From: Agromyces albus | GTDB lineage: Bacteria; Actinomycetota; Actinomycetes; Actinomycetales; Microbacteriaceae | Reading direction: 5' to 3' | NCBI RefSeq assembly: GCF_030815405.1 | Contig: NZ_JAUSWX010000001.1 | Location: forward strand, 4,092,001 to 4,156,000 | Length of the DNA stretch: 64,000 nt | In this document: positions 18,037 through 27,772 of the stretch, one piece after another | Layout: each line of letters begins with the position of its first letter | How positions within the stretch are numbered: the first letter of the stretch is position 1 | Program-made: the position numbers and the translations under genes | Notes under the pieces: model-generated | What the model was told of the DNA's origin: nothing | What the model saw: only the letters and a program-made list of their open reading frames with translations | The model's database searches: none

Positions 18037-18920
18037 GAGGGTGATCCTTCGGTGATTCGAATGTCGGTCAAGGTGGCGATCCAGCGCACAACGCGATCGA
18101 GCGAGTCGGATGCCGCGGCGGCATCCGGCCGGTTCAAGTGCCCGTGATCGGTGCCGGGCTCGGTGTGCAGCTCGATCGGCACATCGGCGGCGGCGAGGGT
18201 CGCGGCGAAGACCTCGCCCGAGACGCGGAGCTCGTCGGTCTCGCCGTTGATCATGAGGGTGGGTGGGAAGCCGCGCACGTCGTCGGGCGTCGCGAGTCCG
18301 GGGACGGCCGGGAGCGGCGCGAACTCGACGGGGCCGCCGAGGTAGGTCTCGTACATCGCTCGGACGCTCGCCGGGCCGAAGCGGTCGGCGCCGGGGTTCG
18401 CGTCGAGGAGCGCGCGGAGGGCGGCATCCGGCGCCGGCTGCACGGCGAGCAAGGTGGGATAGGCGAGGAACACCCCCGCGGGCAGGGCCGCTGCGGTTTG
18501 AGCAGGCAGCGCAGCAGCCGCATCGGAACCCACCACGGGCTCGCCGAGCAGGCGCAGCACCGCTCCCGCCGCGAGGTTCGCCCCCGCGCTCGCCCCGCCG
18601 ATCGCGAGCCGCTCGGGATCGATGCCGAGCTCGTCGACGTGCTCGACAGTCCAGCGCCAGGCGGCGAGCACGTCGTCGGACGGCACCGGGTAACGGCATC
18701 CGTCGCCGGCCAACCGGTAGTCCACTGAGACGACGGTCACTCCGCGCTCGGCAAGCGAGCGCGAGACCCAATCGGCCTCGGGCATGTCGAGATCGCCACC
18801 CGCGAAACCGCCGCCGTGAGCCCACACGAGTCCCGGCGTCGGGCGCATCGCCGAGGCATCCGCCGGATACACCCGCACGAGCCCGTCGACGGCGCCATAC
18901 GGTTCGTTCAGCTGCGACAT
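18033..18920 (-). CDS. alpha/beta hydrolase, acetyl esterase-like (HSL family)
   Basis: This cytoplasmic hydrolase of 295 residues carries the HSL-family oxyanion motif HGGG near residue 35. The nucleophile elbow is GGASAGAN near residue 120, and Asp (GETDELR) and His (GTDHGH) complete a plausible triad. The ATG has AAGGAG upstream. It sits between the rhamnose isomerase and aldolase genes and overlaps the aldolase start, so it is made together with the pathway. Removing acetyl or other acyl groups from esterified rhamnose is a reasonable role, but this is inference. Confidence 0.85.
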   Translation of the reverse strand: MSQLNEPYGAVDGLVRVYPADASAMRPTPGLVWAHGGGFAGGDLDMPEADWVSRSLAERGVTVVSVDYRLAGDGCRYPVPSDDVLAAWRWTVEHVDELGIDPERLAIGGASAGANLAAGAVLRLLGEPVVGSDAAAALPAQTAAALPAGVFLAYPTLLAVQPAPDAALRALLDANPGADRFGPASVRAMYETYLGGPVEFAPLPAVPGLATPDDVRGFPPTLMINGETDELRVSGEVFAATLAAADVPIELHTEPGTDHGHLNRPDAAAASDSLDRVVRWIATLTDIRITEGSPS

Positions 18921-18937
18921 CCGCTCACTCCTTCATT

Positions 18938-18982
18938 GAGACGTCGCACATTGCGGGTGCGACCTGTCATCTGCGACGTTTC
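18938..18982. repeat. inverted repeat in the rhaI-esterase gap
   Basis: GAGACGTCGCA at 18938-18948 and TGCGACGTTTC at 18972-18982 are complementary with one mismatch and flank 23 bases. It could form an mRNA hairpin that separates the rhaM-rhaI part of the operon from the rest, or be a chance structure. Confidence 0.35.
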
Positions 18983-18992
18983 GATGGCCACC

Positions 18993-20159
18993 TCAGGCGC
19001 CCCATCCGGCCTGCGTGCCGCCGACGCGGTCGGCCGCGATCTGCTGCTGGTAGCCGGATGCCGCGTACGCCGCCATCGGATCGGCGGCAAGGCCGCGCGA
19101 CTCGCGCCACTCGGCGAGCGCCGGGCGCACGTCGGTGTAGAAGGCGTCCATGAATACGGCGTTGGCGGCGAGCACGTCGCCCGAGAGCTGGGCCGTGCGC
19201 AGCGCCTCGTGGTCGAGGAGCAGCGCGCGAGCGGTCATCTCCTGCACGTTCAGCACGGAGCGGATCTGGCCGGGGATCTTGTCCTCGATGTTGTGGCACT
19301 GGTCGAGCATGAACGCGACGTCGGGGCTGTTGAAGCCACCGCCGCGCACGACCTCGACGAGGATGCGGAACAACTGGAACGGATCGGCGGCGCCCACGAT
19401 GAGGTCGTCGTCGGCGTAGAAGCGCGAGTTGAAGTCGAACGAGCCGAGCTTGCCGAGGCGCAGCAGCTGCATGACGATGAACTCGATGTTCGTGCCAGGC
19501 GCGTGGTGGCCCGTGTCGAGGCACACCTTGGCCTTGTCGCCGAGGGCGGCGACCTGGGCGTAGGAGGTTCCCCAGTCGGGAACGTCGGTGTGGTAGAACG
19601 CCGGCTCGAAGAACTTGTACTCGAGCACGAGGCGCTGCTCGTCGCCGAGGCGCGCGTAGATCTCCTGCAGTGACTCCTGCAGGCGGTCCTGACGGCCGCG
19701 CATGTCGGCCTGGCCGGGGTAGTTGGAGCCCTCGGCGAGCCAGATCTTCAGGTCGCGCGATCCCGTCGCGTGCATGATGTCGACGCACTCGAGGTGGTGG
19801 TCGATCGCCTTGCGGCGCACGCCGGCGTCTTCGTGGGTGAGCGCGCCGAACTTGTAGTCGTCGTCCTGGAAGGTGTTCGAGTTGATCGTGCCGAGGCCGA
19901 CGCCGAGGTCTTCGGCGTGCTTGCGCAGGTCATCGTAGGAATCGACCTTGTCCCACGGGATGTGCAGGGCCACGGTGGGCGCGAGCGCCGTGTACTTGTG
20001 CACCTGCGCGGCATCCGCGATCTTCTCGAAGGGATCGCGCGGGGTGCCCGGCGTGCCGAACACCTTGAAGCGGGTGCCCGAATTGCCGAACGCCCATGAC
20101 GGGAGTTCGATGGCCTGCTGCTCGAGCTGGGCGAGCTGTTCGGTGGAGATGGTGCTCAC
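18993..20159 (-). CDS. rhaI: L-rhamnose isomerase, RhaI type
   Basis: This metal-dependent TIM-barrel isomerase of 388 residues converts L-rhamnose to L-rhamnulose. The metal-site segments KIWLAEGSNYPGQ, EYKFFEPAFYHTD, CLDTGHHAPGTNIE and FDFNSRFYADDD occur in the usual order. The sequence is of the Pseudomonas stutzeri/actinobacterial RhaI class rather than the E. coli RhaA class. The GTG start overlaps the mutarotase stop (GTGA), indicating coupled translation. A 72-base gap follows before the esterase gene. Confidence 0.93.
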   Translation of the reverse strand: MSTISTEQLAQLEQQAIELPSWAFGNSGTRFKVFGTPGTPRDPFEKIADAAQVHKYTALAPTVALHIPWDKVDSYDDLRKHAEDLGVGLGTINSNTFQDDDYKFGALTHEDAGVRRKAIDHHLECVDIMHATGSRDLKIWLAEGSNYPGQADMRGRQDRLQESLQEIYARLGDEQRLVLEYKFFEPAFYHTDVPDWGTSYAQVAALGDKAKVCLDTGHHAPGTNIEFIVMQLLRLGKLGSFDFNSRFYADDDLIVGAADPFQLFRILVEVVRGGGFNSPDVAFMLDQCHNIEDKIPGQIRSVLNVQEMTARALLLDHEALRTAQLSGDVLAANAVFMDAFYTDVRPALAEWRESRGLAADPMAAYAASGYQQQIAADRVGGTQAGWGA

Positions 20160-20611
20160 GAGTCGCTGCTTTCTGTGTCGGTGCCGACCGCGGCCGGTTC
20201 GGAGTCGTCGGGGTCGTCGGGGTCGGAGATGGAGGCGGAGTCGGATGCCGCACCGGCGGCGAGTGCGGCGAGCTGGTCTTCGAGGTGGAACACCTCGGTG
20301 AGGCGCGGTGCGCCCTGGTCGGGGCGGCGGCCGTCGAGCGCGACGAAGAAGTCGGCCATCTCGGCCTCCCATGCCACGGTGCGTGGATCTGCCGCGAGTG
20401 CTGCCTGGGCGGCCGCGTCGTCGTCGACCTCGTAGTAGCCGATCAGCAGGCCGTCGTCGCGGAGGAAGAGCGAGTAGTTGCGTCGACCGGATGCCTCGAT
20501 CGCCCGCAGCATGTCGGGCCAGACGGCCGCGTGCCGCGCCCGGTACTCGTCCAATCGGTCGGCCTTCACCTGCAGTTGGAAGCAGACCCGCTCGGTCGTG
20601 CCTGTGCTCAT
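20156..20611 (-). CDS. rhaM: L-rhamnose mutarotase
   Basis: This small enzyme of 151 residues interconverts alpha- and beta-L-rhamnose, feeding the isomerase. The ferredoxin-like RhaM fold is visible in VCFQLQVKADRLDEYRARH, YSLFLRDDGLLIGYYE and the WEAEMADFF segment. The family is about 104-115 residues; here an extra 40-residue acidic Ser/Asp-rich C-terminal tail (DPDDPDDSEP) follows the conserved FHLE end. The ATG has GGAGAG upstream. It is the first gene of the rhamnose catabolic operon and lies directly behind a predicted promoter and operator. Confidence 0.92.
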   Translation of the reverse strand: MSTGTTERVCFQLQVKADRLDEYRARHAAVWPDMLRAIEASGRRNYSLFLRDDGLLIGYYEVDDDAAAQAALAADPRTVAWEAEMADFFVALDGRRPDQGAPRLTEVFHLEDQLAALAAGAASDSASISDPDDPDDSEPAAVGTDTESSDS

Positions 20612-20632
20612 CGTCGAGCTCTCCGTTTCCTT

Positions 20633-20646
20633 GTGAATCGTTTCAA
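20633..20646. promoter_or_regulatory. LacI-type operator of the rhamnose catabolic operon
   Basis: GTGAATCGTTTCAA is a CG-centred near-palindrome that overlaps the end of the predicted -10 box. Its half-site TGAATCG matches the palindrome at 21812 ahead of the rhamnose importer. The LacI gene between the two operons is the obvious candidate regulator. Confidence 0.6.
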
Positions 20647-20673
20647 GATACGACACCGTTTCGAACTTCGCAA
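20645..20673 (-). promoter_or_regulatory. predicted promoter of rhaM-rhaI-esterase-rhaEW-rhaB
   Basis: On the minus strand TTGCGA and TATCTT are 17 bases apart, 34 bases upstream of the rhaM start, with the operator overlapping the -10 end. Confidence 0.5.
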
Positions 20674-20687
20674 CCCGGGCGCACCGC

Positions 20688-21719
20688 CTACGTGCTGCCC
20701 GACGTGCCCCTCGCTGCCGTCGATCGCCGCACGACCAGTTGGGGAAGGAACACCGTCTGGCGTGGGATGAGATCGGGGTCGGATGTCTCCTCGAGCAGGA
20801 TCCGCAGCGCCGTACGGCCGATCATGGCGCTCGGCTGTCGCATCGACGAGAGGGGCACGGCGGCGGCGGAGGCGAACGCGATGTCGTCGAACCCGATGAG
20901 CGCGATGTCTTCGGGCACGAGCATCCGTCCGTCGACGATGAGGGCCTGCAGCAACCCGAGCGCGAGCAGGTCGTTGGCCGCGAAGATGGCGTCGGGCCAC
21001 TCGCGGCGCGGGCGCGAGATGATGCGCACGCCGGCCGCCGCTCCCTCGGCGACGGTGGTCGCCTCAGTGGCGACCACCTCAATGTCGACCGGCTCGGCGC
21101 TGTTCTCCACCGCGACACGTGCGCCGGCGAGGCGATCGGTGACCTGGCGGATCTCGAACGGTCCGCCGACGAACGCGATCCGGCGCCGGCCCGTGTCGAT
21201 GAGGTGCTCGACGGCCATCCGTCCGCCGACGACGCTGTCGACCGAGACCGAGCTGAAGCGGCCGTCGCCGCTGAAGCGGTCGACGAGCACGGCGGGGATG
21301 CCGCGAGTGCGCAAGCGCTCGAGCCTCGGGTTGATGTCGCTGTAGGGGGAGATCAGCACGCCGCGCACCTGCTGCTCCTCGAAGAGGTCGAGGTAGAGGC
21401 GCTCGCGGGCGACGTCCTCATCGGTGTTCCCGTAGAGCACCGCGATGCCGTGACTCGACGCCTCGTCTTCCGCGCCGCGCACGACGTCGCCGAAGAACGG
21501 GTTCTGTCCGTCGAGCACGACGAAGCCGACCGTGCTGCTCGTTCCGGCGCGGAGCTTGCGGGCGGCATCGTTGCGGACGTAGCCGAGATCTTCGATCGCA
21601 CGGTGCACGCGCTGCATCGATTCCGCCGACACCTCGCCGGGGCGGTTCAACACATTGGAGACGGTGCCGACCGAGACGCCCGCATGCTGGGCGACATCGC
21701 GGATGCTCGCCGCTGCCAT
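20688..21719 (-). CDS. LacI-family regulator of rhamnose utilisation
   Basis: This repressor has 343 residues with an N-terminal helix-turn-helix VAQHAGVSVGTVSNVLNRP and a sugar-binding effector domain ending in LVVRRST. AAGGAG precedes the ATG. It lies between the rhamnose catabolic operon, transcribed in the same direction, and the divergent rhamnose importer. CG-centred operators lie at both promoters. L-rhamnose, L-rhamnulose or a phosphorylated intermediate is the expected inducer, but the sequence does not show which. Confidence 0.9.
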   Translation of the reverse strand: MAAASIRDVAQHAGVSVGTVSNVLNRPGEVSAESMQRVHRAIEDLGYVRNDAARKLRAGTSSTVGFVVLDGQNPFFGDVVRGAEDEASSHGIAVLYGNTDEDVARERLYLDLFEEQQVRGVLISPYSDINPRLERLRTRGIPAVLVDRFSGDGRFSSVSVDSVVGGRMAVEHLIDTGRRRIAFVGGPFEIRQVTDRLAGARVAVENSAEPVDIEVVATEATTVAEGAAAGVRIISRPRREWPDAIFAANDLLALGLLQALIVDGRMLVPEDIALIGFDDIAFASAAAVPLSSMRQPSAMIGRTALRILLEETSDPDLIPRQTVFLPQLVVRRSTAARGTSGST

Positions 21720-21767
21720 CCGTGCTCCTTCATCGTCGAGTGCTCGGGATCATTTGCGGAGGCCGAC

Positions 21768-21796
21768 TTGACCGCCGCTCGGGACCTACATAGAGT
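21768..21796 (+). promoter_or_regulatory. promoter of the rhamnose ABC importer operon
   Basis: TTGACC (21768-21773) and TAGAGT (21791-21796) are 17 bases apart. The operator at 21812 lies about 9 bases beyond the expected start. Confidence 0.6.
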
Positions 21797-21811
21797 ATGC
21801 CTGAATCGAAC

Positions 21812-21825
21812 CTGAATCGATTCAT
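21812..21825. promoter_or_regulatory. LacI-type operator of the rhamnose importer
   Basis: CTGAATCGATTCAT contains the perfect 12-bp palindrome TGAATCGATTCA. A partial extra half-site CTGAATCGAA lies just upstream at 21801-21810, so repressor contacts may be doubled here. Confidence 0.65.
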
Positions 21826-21851
21826 ATCAGTTTCACCTCAAGGAGGAGGAC

Positions 21852-23381
21852 GTGCCCGTGCATGAGGACGCATCGTCGTCGGCGCCACCTGCGCTCGAGC
21901 TGTCGAGGGTCGTGAAGTCGTTCGGCGCCGTCGTCGCACTGCGGTCTGGCACGATCACCCTCGAGGAGGGCTCGATCCACGCGCTCATCGGCGAGAACGG
22001 CGCGGGCAAGTCCACGCTCGTGAAGATCATCGCCGGCCTCTACCGCCGTGATGCGGGAACGTTCCGCTTGCGCGGCGAAGAGGTGGACTTCCACACCACC
22101 GCGCAGTCGAAGGCCGCCGGCATCGCCGTGATCTACCAGGAGCCGACGCTCTTCCCCGACCTCTCCGTCACGGAGAACATCTTCATGGGACGCCAGCCCA
22201 CGAACCGCTTCGGCCGCATCGAACGCAAGGCGATGCGTGCCGAGGCGCAGGCGATCTTCGCCCGGCTCGGCGTCTCGATCGACCCCGACCGCGTGACCGA
22301 GGGTCTCTCGATCGCCGACCAGCAGATCATCGAGATCGCCAAGGCGATCTCGCTCGACGCGCGCGTGCTCATCATGGACGAGCCGACCGCCGCCCTGAGC
22401 GGCGTCGAGGTCGAACGGCTCTTCGCGGTTGCCCGCAGCCTGCGCGACGAGGGTCGCGCACTCATGTTCATCTCGCACCGCTTCGACGAGGTCTTCGCAC
22501 TCTGCGACACGGTCACCGTGATGCGCGACGGCAGCTACATCGCGACCACGCCCATGAGCGAGACGAGCGTCGCCGAGCTCGTGCGGCAGATGGTCGGTCG
22601 GGATGTCGCGGAGCTCTTCCCGAAGCTCCCGGCGGAGATCGGCGGCGATCTCCTCGTCGTCGACGGACTGACGCGCACGGGCGTCTTCCACGACATCAGC
22701 TTCACCGTCCGCGCCGGCGAGATCGTCGGCCTCGCGGGTCTCGTGGGCGCCGGTCGCTCCGAGGTCGTGCGGGCGATCTTCGGCGTCGACCCCTATGAGC
22801 GCGGATCCGTGCACGTCGACGGCCGGCCGCTCCCGAAGAACAACCCGCGAGTCGCGATGGCGCGTGGCCTTGCGCTCGTTCCCGAAGACCGCCGCAAGCA
22901 GGGCCTCGTGCTCGATGAGAGCGTGTCGCGCAACATCACCCTCGCGATCCGCTCCTCGCTCGCGAAGGCCGGCCTCATGTGGGGCGGCCCCGAGAACGAG
23001 GCCGCCGCGGTGTGGTCGAGCCGGCTCGAGGTGAAGACGGCCTCGCTCGATGCCGAGACGGGCACCCTGAGCGGCGGCAACCAGCAGAAGGTCGTGCTCG
23101 GCAAGTGGCTCGCGACGAACCCGAAGGTGCTCATCGTCGACGAGCCGACTCGCGGCATCGACGTCGGCACGAAGGCCGAGGTGCACCGGCTCCTCTCCGA
23201 GCTCGCCCAGCAGGGACTCGCAATCCTCATGATCTCGTCCGAGCTGCCCGAAGTGCTCGGCATGGCCGACCGTGTGCTCGTCATGCGCGAGGGGTACCTC
23301 ACGGGTGAGTTCCCCCGATCCGAAGCAACGCCCGAAGCGGTCATGTTCGCCGCGACCGCAGAGAAGGAGGGCGCGCTGTGA
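21852..23381 (+). CDS. rhaT: CUT2 sugar ABC transporter ATPase (rhamnose importer)
   Basis: This tandem ATPase of 509 residues powers rhamnose import. The first half has Walker A GENGAGKS (residues 47-54), an atypical signature region (LSIADQQ) and Walker B LIMDEP. The second half has a degenerate P-loop (GLVGAGRSE), a good LSGGNQQK signature and VDEPTRGID. The GTG start follows AAGGAGGAGG very closely. The two permease genes overlap in series (GTGA, ATGA) and a binding lipoprotein follows. Linkage to the rhamnose genes through the shared operator type makes L-rhamnose the likely cargo. Confidence 0.9.
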   Translation: MPVHEDASSSAPPALELSRVVKSFGAVVALRSGTITLEEGSIHALIGENGAGKSTLVKIIAGLYRRDAGTFRLRGEEVDFHTTAQSKAAGIAVIYQEPTLFPDLSVTENIFMGRQPTNRFGRIERKAMRAEAQAIFARLGVSIDPDRVTEGLSIADQQIIEIAKAISLDARVLIMDEPTAALSGVEVERLFAVARSLRDEGRALMFISHRFDEVFALCDTVTVMRDGSYIATTPMSETSVAELVRQMVGRDVAELFPKLPAEIGGDLLVVDGLTRTGVFHDISFTVRAGEIVGLAGLVGAGRSEVVRAIFGVDPYERGSVHVDGRPLPKNNPRVAMARGLALVPEDRRKQGLVLDESVSRNITLAIRSSLAKAGLMWGGPENEAAAVWSSRLEVKTASLDAETGTLSGGNQQKVVLGKWLATNPKVLIVDEPTRGIDVGTKAEVHRLLSELAQQGLAILMISSELPEVLGMADRVLVMREGYLTGEFPRSEATPEAVMFAATAEKEGAL

Positions 23382-24406
23382 CCGCGACCATGCCGCGCAC
23401 CGGCAATTCCGTGACCCGGGCAGCCGGGCGCACGTTCAAGGCGCGCGAGACCGGAATCCTCCTGGCGCTCATCGCGATCATCGCGGTGGCGACGATCCGC
23501 AACCCGGCGTTCCTCTTCTCCAACGACGGCTTCCGCGACCTGCTCCTCACGCCATCGCTCCTGCTGCTCGTCGCCGTCGGCCAGGCGATCGTGATCATCA
23601 CGCGCAACGTCGACCTCTCGGTCGGCTCGGTCCTCGGACTCACGGCGTATCTCACCGGGCGGCTGTTCATCGACCTCCCGGGAATCCCGCCGATCCTCGT
23701 GTTCGTCGTGGGCATCGGGTTCGGCGCCTTCCTCGGGCTCATCAACGGCGCGCTCGTCGCCTTCGCCAAGGTGCCCGCCCTCGTGATCACCCTCGGCACG
23801 CTGTACATCTATCGCGGCATCAACGTGGCATGGGCGGGCGGCGACCGCGTCAACGCCTCCGACCTGCCGTCCGACTTCCGCGGCATCGGCACCGGACAGC
23901 TGCTCGGCATCCCGTTCCTCACGATCATCGCCGCGATCGTGCTCATCGTCGCGGCCTGGTACCTCCGCAACCTCAGGAGCGGTCGCGAGCTCTACGCGAT
24001 CGGATCCGACCCCGCTGCGGCCCACCTCTACGGCTTGCGCGTCACCCGCAATGTGCTCGGCGCGTTCCTCGTGAGCGGTGCGCTCTCCGGCCTCGCCGGC
24101 GTGCTGTACGCCGCGCGCTACGGCACCGTGAGCTCGGGCGCCGGCACCGGGCTGGAGCTCCAGGCGATCGGCGCGGCCGTCATCGGCGGCGTGGCGATCT
24201 CGGGCGGCGTCGGCACCGTCTGGGGTGCCGCCATCGGCGCCTACCTCCTGCTCACCATCAACCGGGCGCTGCCCATCGTCGGGATCGAGGACTTCTGGCA
24301 GCGAGCCGTCGTCGGCGCCCTCATCATCGGCGCGATCGTGCTCGACCGCGTGCTCGCCCTCCGACAATCTCGAAAGCTCCTCGAAGCCAGGGAGGTCGAG
24401 CGATGA
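23378..24406 (+). CDS. rhaP: CUT2 sugar ABC permease (rhamnose importer)
   Basis: This membrane permease of the RbsC/BPD_transp_2 family has 342 residues and about nine helices. The family segment [15 protein letters not shown] is near residue 75, and [16 protein letters not shown] occurs near residue 270. Its GTG start overlaps the ATPase stop (GTGA) and its own stop overlaps the next permease (ATGA), so the three are translated together. Confidence 0.9.
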   Translation: MTATMPRTGNSVTRAAGRTFKARETGILLALIAIIAVATIRNPAFLFSNDGFRDLLLTPSLLLLVAVGQAIVIITRNVDLSVGSVLGLTAYLTGRLFIDLPGIPPILVFVVGIGFGAFLGLINGALVAFAKVPALVITLGTLYIYRGINVAWAGGDRVNASDLPSDFRGIGTGQLLGIPFLTIIAAIVLIVAAWYLRNLRSGRELYAIGSDPAAAHLYGLRVTRNVLGAFLVSGALSGLAGVLYAARYGTVSSGAGTGLELQAIGAAVIGGVAISGGVGTVWGAAIGAYLLLTINRALPIVGIEDFWQRAVVGALIIGAIVLDRVLALRQSRKLLEAREVER

Positions 24407-25467
24407 CCACCACCGCTCCCGAGACCCAGACCGTGCGAACCTACAAGGCGCACGCGCACCCGGCCTGGCGACGCGTGCTCGTCACGCGTGAGGCAGCCGT
24501 CATCGCGCTCCTGGCCATCGTCATCGTGACCGCGATCGCGAGCGTGCCGAACTTCGACAGCCCGCTCACGGTGACCTACCTGTTGCGGGATCTCGCGCCC
24601 ATCCTCCTGATCGCCCTGCCGATGACGCTCATCATCATCACCGAGGAGATCGACCTCTCGGTGGCGAGCATCGTCGGACTCACGAGCGTGATGACCGGCA
24701 TCCTCACGCAAGCCGGCTGGCCGTTCGCCATCGCGGCGATCACGGCGATCCTCGTCGGCACCATCGCGGGCTGCCTCAACGGGTTCCTCGTGACCGTGGT
24801 CGGCCTCCCGTCGCTCGCGGTGACGATCGGCACCCTCGCGCTGTTCCGCGGCATCGCCGTGGGCCTGCTCGGCACCACCGCGATCACGGAGTTCCCCGAG
24901 TTCTGGACCGACCTCGCGAAGGACAACATCCCCGGCACTCCGATCCCCGGCATCATGGTGCCGTTCGCCGTGCTGGCGATCGCGTTCGCCCTGGTCCTGC
25001 ACTTCACCCCGTTCGGGCGATCCCTCTACGCGATCGGCCTCAACAAGGAGGCCGCGGCGTTCTCGGGAATCGACGTCGGCCGCACGAAGTTCCTGCTGTT
25101 CATGGTGAGCGGCACCGTCTCGGGCTTCGCCGGCGTGTACTTCACCCTGCTCTACAGCAACGCCCGAGGCGACAACGCCACGGGCATGGAGCTCTCGGTC
25201 ATCGCGGCCGTGCTGCTCGGCGGCGTCTCGATCTTCGGTGGGCGCGGTGCACTCCACGGCGTCATCGCGGGTGTGCTGCTCATCGGCACGCTCGGCAGCG
25301 CCCTCCGCCTCGCCGGGGTGACCTCCGACATCATCAACGTCATCACCGGCGTGCTCCTCGTGCTCTCGGTGGTGTCCGCAAGCTTCCTCGCCTGGCTCCG
25401 CTCGAGGCGGATCTCGGCGATCGGGAGGAAGAAGGGTCGTAGTTCGACCGCACCAGAGCCGATCTGA
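24403..25467 (+). CDS. rhaQ: CUT2 sugar ABC permease, second subunit (rhamnose importer)
   Basis: This is the partner permease, 354 residues, with the same BPD_transp_2 signatures ([13 protein letters not shown] near residue 80, [12 protein letters not shown] near residue 270). Having two different permease subunits is typical of RhaSTPQ-type importers, where they form a heterodimer. The start overlaps the preceding stop (ATGA). The binding-protein gene begins 55 bases downstream after a small GCCGG/CCGGC hairpin. Confidence 0.9.
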   Translation: MTTTAPETQTVRTYKAHAHPAWRRVLVTREAAVIALLAIVIVTAIASVPNFDSPLTVTYLLRDLAPILLIALPMTLIIITEEIDLSVASIVGLTSVMTGILTQAGWPFAIAAITAILVGTIAGCLNGFLVTVVGLPSLAVTIGTLALFRGIAVGLLGTTAITEFPEFWTDLAKDNIPGTPIPGIMVPFAVLAIAFALVLHFTPFGRSLYAIGLNKEAAAFSGIDVGRTKFLLFMVSGTVSGFAGVYFTLLYSNARGDNATGMELSVIAAVLLGGVSIFGGRGALHGVIAGVLLIGTLGSALRLAGVTSDIINVITGVLLVLSVVSASFLAWLRSRRISAIGRKKGRSSTAPEPI

Positions 25468-25522
25468 CTCAGCACCTGCACATCACACAGGCCGGTATCC
25501 GGCACCATGAAAGGAAACAACG

Positions 25523-26575
25523 ATGTTCAATCATGACCGAACTCGTCGCCACGCGGGCGCGACGTTCACAGCACTGGCACTCGGCGCCGCGCTCATCCTG
25601 ACGGGGTGCGCGGCCGGAGGCAACGGCGGCGGCGATGACGCCGGCGACGGGGGCGGCGACGCCAACCTCGCCATCACCTTCCTCCCGAAGAACCTCGGCA
25701 ACCCGTACTTCGACACGTCGAACGCGGGCGGCGAAGAGGCCATCGAGGAGTTCGGCGGCACCTTCGCCGAGGTCGGCCCGTCCGAGGCCAGCCCGACGTC
25801 GCAGGTCACGTTCATCCAGACGGCAGCGCAGCAGGGCGTCGGCGGACTCGTCGTCTCGGCGAACGACCCCGAGGCCATCTGCGACGCCCTCAACGAGGCA
25901 CGCGATGCCGGGGTGAAGGTCGTCACGTTCGATTCCGACACGAACGCCGACTGCCGCGACCTGTTCATCAACCAGGCCACCGCAGAGGGCATCGCCAAGT
26001 CGCAGATCGACCTCATCTCCGAGCAGATCGGTGACGAGGGCCAGATCGCGATCCTCTCGGCATCCGCCAACGCGACGAATCAGAACGCGTGGATCGAGCT
26101 CATGGAGGAGGAGCTCGCGGCGAACCACCCGAACATCGAGCTCGTCGAGACCGTCTACGGCGACGACGACGACCAGACCTCGTTCGACAAGACCGCCGCA
26201 CTGCTGCAGACCTACCCCGACCTCAAGGGCATCATCTCGCCCACGACCGTCGGCATCGCGGCCGCAGCTCGCTACCTCTCGACCTCGGAGTACAAGGGAC
26301 AGGTCGCACTGACCGGGCTCGGCACGCCGAACCAGATGCGCGAGTACGTCGAGGACGGCACCGTCACGGCGTTCGCCCTCTGGAACCCGGCAGACCTCGG
26401 CTACCTCGCCGCGTACGCCACCAAGGCGCTCATCGAGGGCGAGATCACGGGTGAGGAAGGCGACTCGTTCGAGGCCGGCAAGCTCGGCGAGTACGAGGTC
26501 GGCGCCGACGGCGTCGTGCTGCTCGGTGACCCGTTCGTCTTCAACGCCGACAACATCGGGGACTTCGACTTCTAG
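25523..26575 (+). CDS. rhaS: rhamnose-binding lipoprotein of the CUT2 importer
   Basis: This extracellular solute-binding protein of 350 residues belongs to Peripla_BP_4. Its lipobox is LTGC with Cys29, followed by a Gly/Asp linker. Binding-site type segments include KNLGNPYFD after the linker and FDSDTNAD near the middle. AAAGGAAA precedes the ATG. It is the last gene of the importer operon and is followed by a strong terminator shared with the convergent LacI pseudogene. Being co-regulated with rhamnose catabolism it should bind L-rhamnose. Confidence 0.9.
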   Translation: MFNHDRTRRHAGATFTALALGAALILTGCAAGGNGGGDDAGDGGGDANLAITFLPKNLGNPYFDTSNAGGEEAIEEFGGTFAEVGPSEASPTSQVTFIQTAAQQGVGGLVVSANDPEAICDALNEARDAGVKVVTFDSDTNADCRDLFINQATAEGIAKSQIDLISEQIGDEGQIAILSASANATNQNAWIELMEEELAANHPNIELVETVYGDDDDQTSFDKTAALLQTYPDLKGIISPTTVGIAAAARYLSTSEYKGQVALTGLGTPNQMREYVEDGTVTAFALWNPADLGYLAAYATKALIEGEITGEEGDSFEAGKLGEYEVGADGVVLLGDPFVFNADNIGDFDF

Positions 26576-26589
26576 GTCATCTCCGCAGG

Positions 26590-26624
26590 TGGCCCGGCCG
26601 GTGGAATGTTCGCCGGCCGGGCCA
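26590..26624. terminator. bidirectional terminator
   Basis: A perfect 12-bp GC-rich stem (TGGCCCGGCCGG and its complement) with an 11-base loop lies between the convergent rhaS and LacI pseudogene. There is no long T tract, as is common in actinobacteria. Confidence 0.75.
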
Positions 26625-26668
26625 TGCCAAGGCGCTCGGATGCCGGAGCCGCTCGGAGTCCGCAGCGG

Positions 26669-27683
26669 TCAGGCCGGTCGACCTGCCGAGCTCGCCCGGA
26701 TGACGAGTTCGGGCTCGAACACGCGATGGATCGGGTCGATCGGCTCTCCGGCGATGACGTCGAAGAGCACATCGACGACCGTCGACCCGAACTCCTCGTG
26801 GCGGCCGCGCACGGAAGTCAGCGGAATGAGCGACGACTCACCGAACTCGATGTCGTCGTAGCCGACGAGGGCGATGTCCTCTGGAATGCGCACGCCGCCG
26901 TCGATGAGCGCCTGCATCATGCCGAGCGCGAGTAGGTCGTTGACCGCGAAGATGCCCTGGGGCCTCAGCTCGGGCGGCCGGCTGAGCACCGCCTCGGCGG
27001 CGCGGCCGGCCTCCGCGAAGAGTGCGATCGGTCTCGTTGATGACCTCGAGTGTGGCATTGCCCGCCGTGCTGACCTCGTCGCTCGCGCCGGTCAGGCGAT
27101 CGCCGACCTGACGAATCCCCAGCGGCCCGCCGACGAACGCGAGGCGGCGCCGGCCGAGCTCCAGCAGGTGCCGCGCCGCCTGTCGGCCGCCAGAGACGTC
27201 GTCGAGCGAGACCGACGGCTGGTCGGGGGAGAGGGCGGCCTGCGCGACGAGCACCGAGGGCGTGCCGCGCTGGCGGCTGCGGGCGAGACGATCCTCGATC
27301 GGCTCGTGCGAGGCCACGAGGAGCCCCAGCACCTGGTGCTGCTCGAACAGCGCGAGATACGCGTCTTCACGTTCGCGGCTGCGATGCGAGTTCGCGATGA
27401 AGACCGAGACGCCGCGTTCCGACGCCCGGAGCTCGACGCTCTCGGCGATCTCGGCGAAGAACGGGTTCGAGACATCCGGAGCGATGTAGGCGATCGCCGA
27501 ACTCCGGCCGAGCCGGAGCTGACGGCCGGCGTTGTTGGGCACGAAGCCGAGCGTCTCGATCGCGGCGCGGATGCGTGCCGCCTTCTCTTCCGAGACCTTG
27601 TCGGGGTGGTTGAGATAGTGGGAGACGGTTCCGACGGCGACGCCGGCGAGTCCCGCGACCTCGCGGATGCCGACCCTGGTCAT
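26669..27683 (-). pseudogene. LacI-family regulator broken by a frameshift
   Basis: The ATG at 27683 has AGAGGAGG upstream and opens a typical LacI reading frame (VAGLAGVAVGTVSHYLNHP). The frame is good to about residue 219 (EVINETD), near base 27029. Beyond that the homologous C-terminal half (IALFAEAGRAAEAVL, GIFAVNDLLALG, FEPELVIRAS) continues in another frame to the stop at 26669. The intact paralogue at 39349 reads EVIETDSLSVLQGRAAG across this point, which places the defect within a few bases. One extra base or a loss of two or five would explain it. It could be a true inactivating mutation or a sequencing error. If real, the operons carrying AAACGTTT-type operators would have lost one candidate repressor. 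Confidence 0.85.
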
Positions 27684-27758
27684 GACGCCTCCTCTGCGGG
27701 GCTCCGAAGAGCGCCTCGACATGACTGTACCCGAGCGATCTGCGCGCACCGGCGCGCT

Positions 27759-27772
27759 TCGAGACGTTTCAA
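27759..27772. promoter_or_regulatory. LacI-type operator ahead of the LacI pseudogene
   Basis: TCGAGACGTTTCAA differs at two positions from the palindrome TTGAAACGTTTCAA. It overlaps the stop codon of the upstream CMD gene and lies 75 bases before the LacI start, a plausible autoregulatory site. Confidence 0.5.

Noticed and set aside
26669..27683. Programmed frameshift in the LacI gene
   Set aside because: No slippery sequence or stimulatory structure is seen, and LacI regulators are not known to use one; a mutation or sequencing error is simpler.
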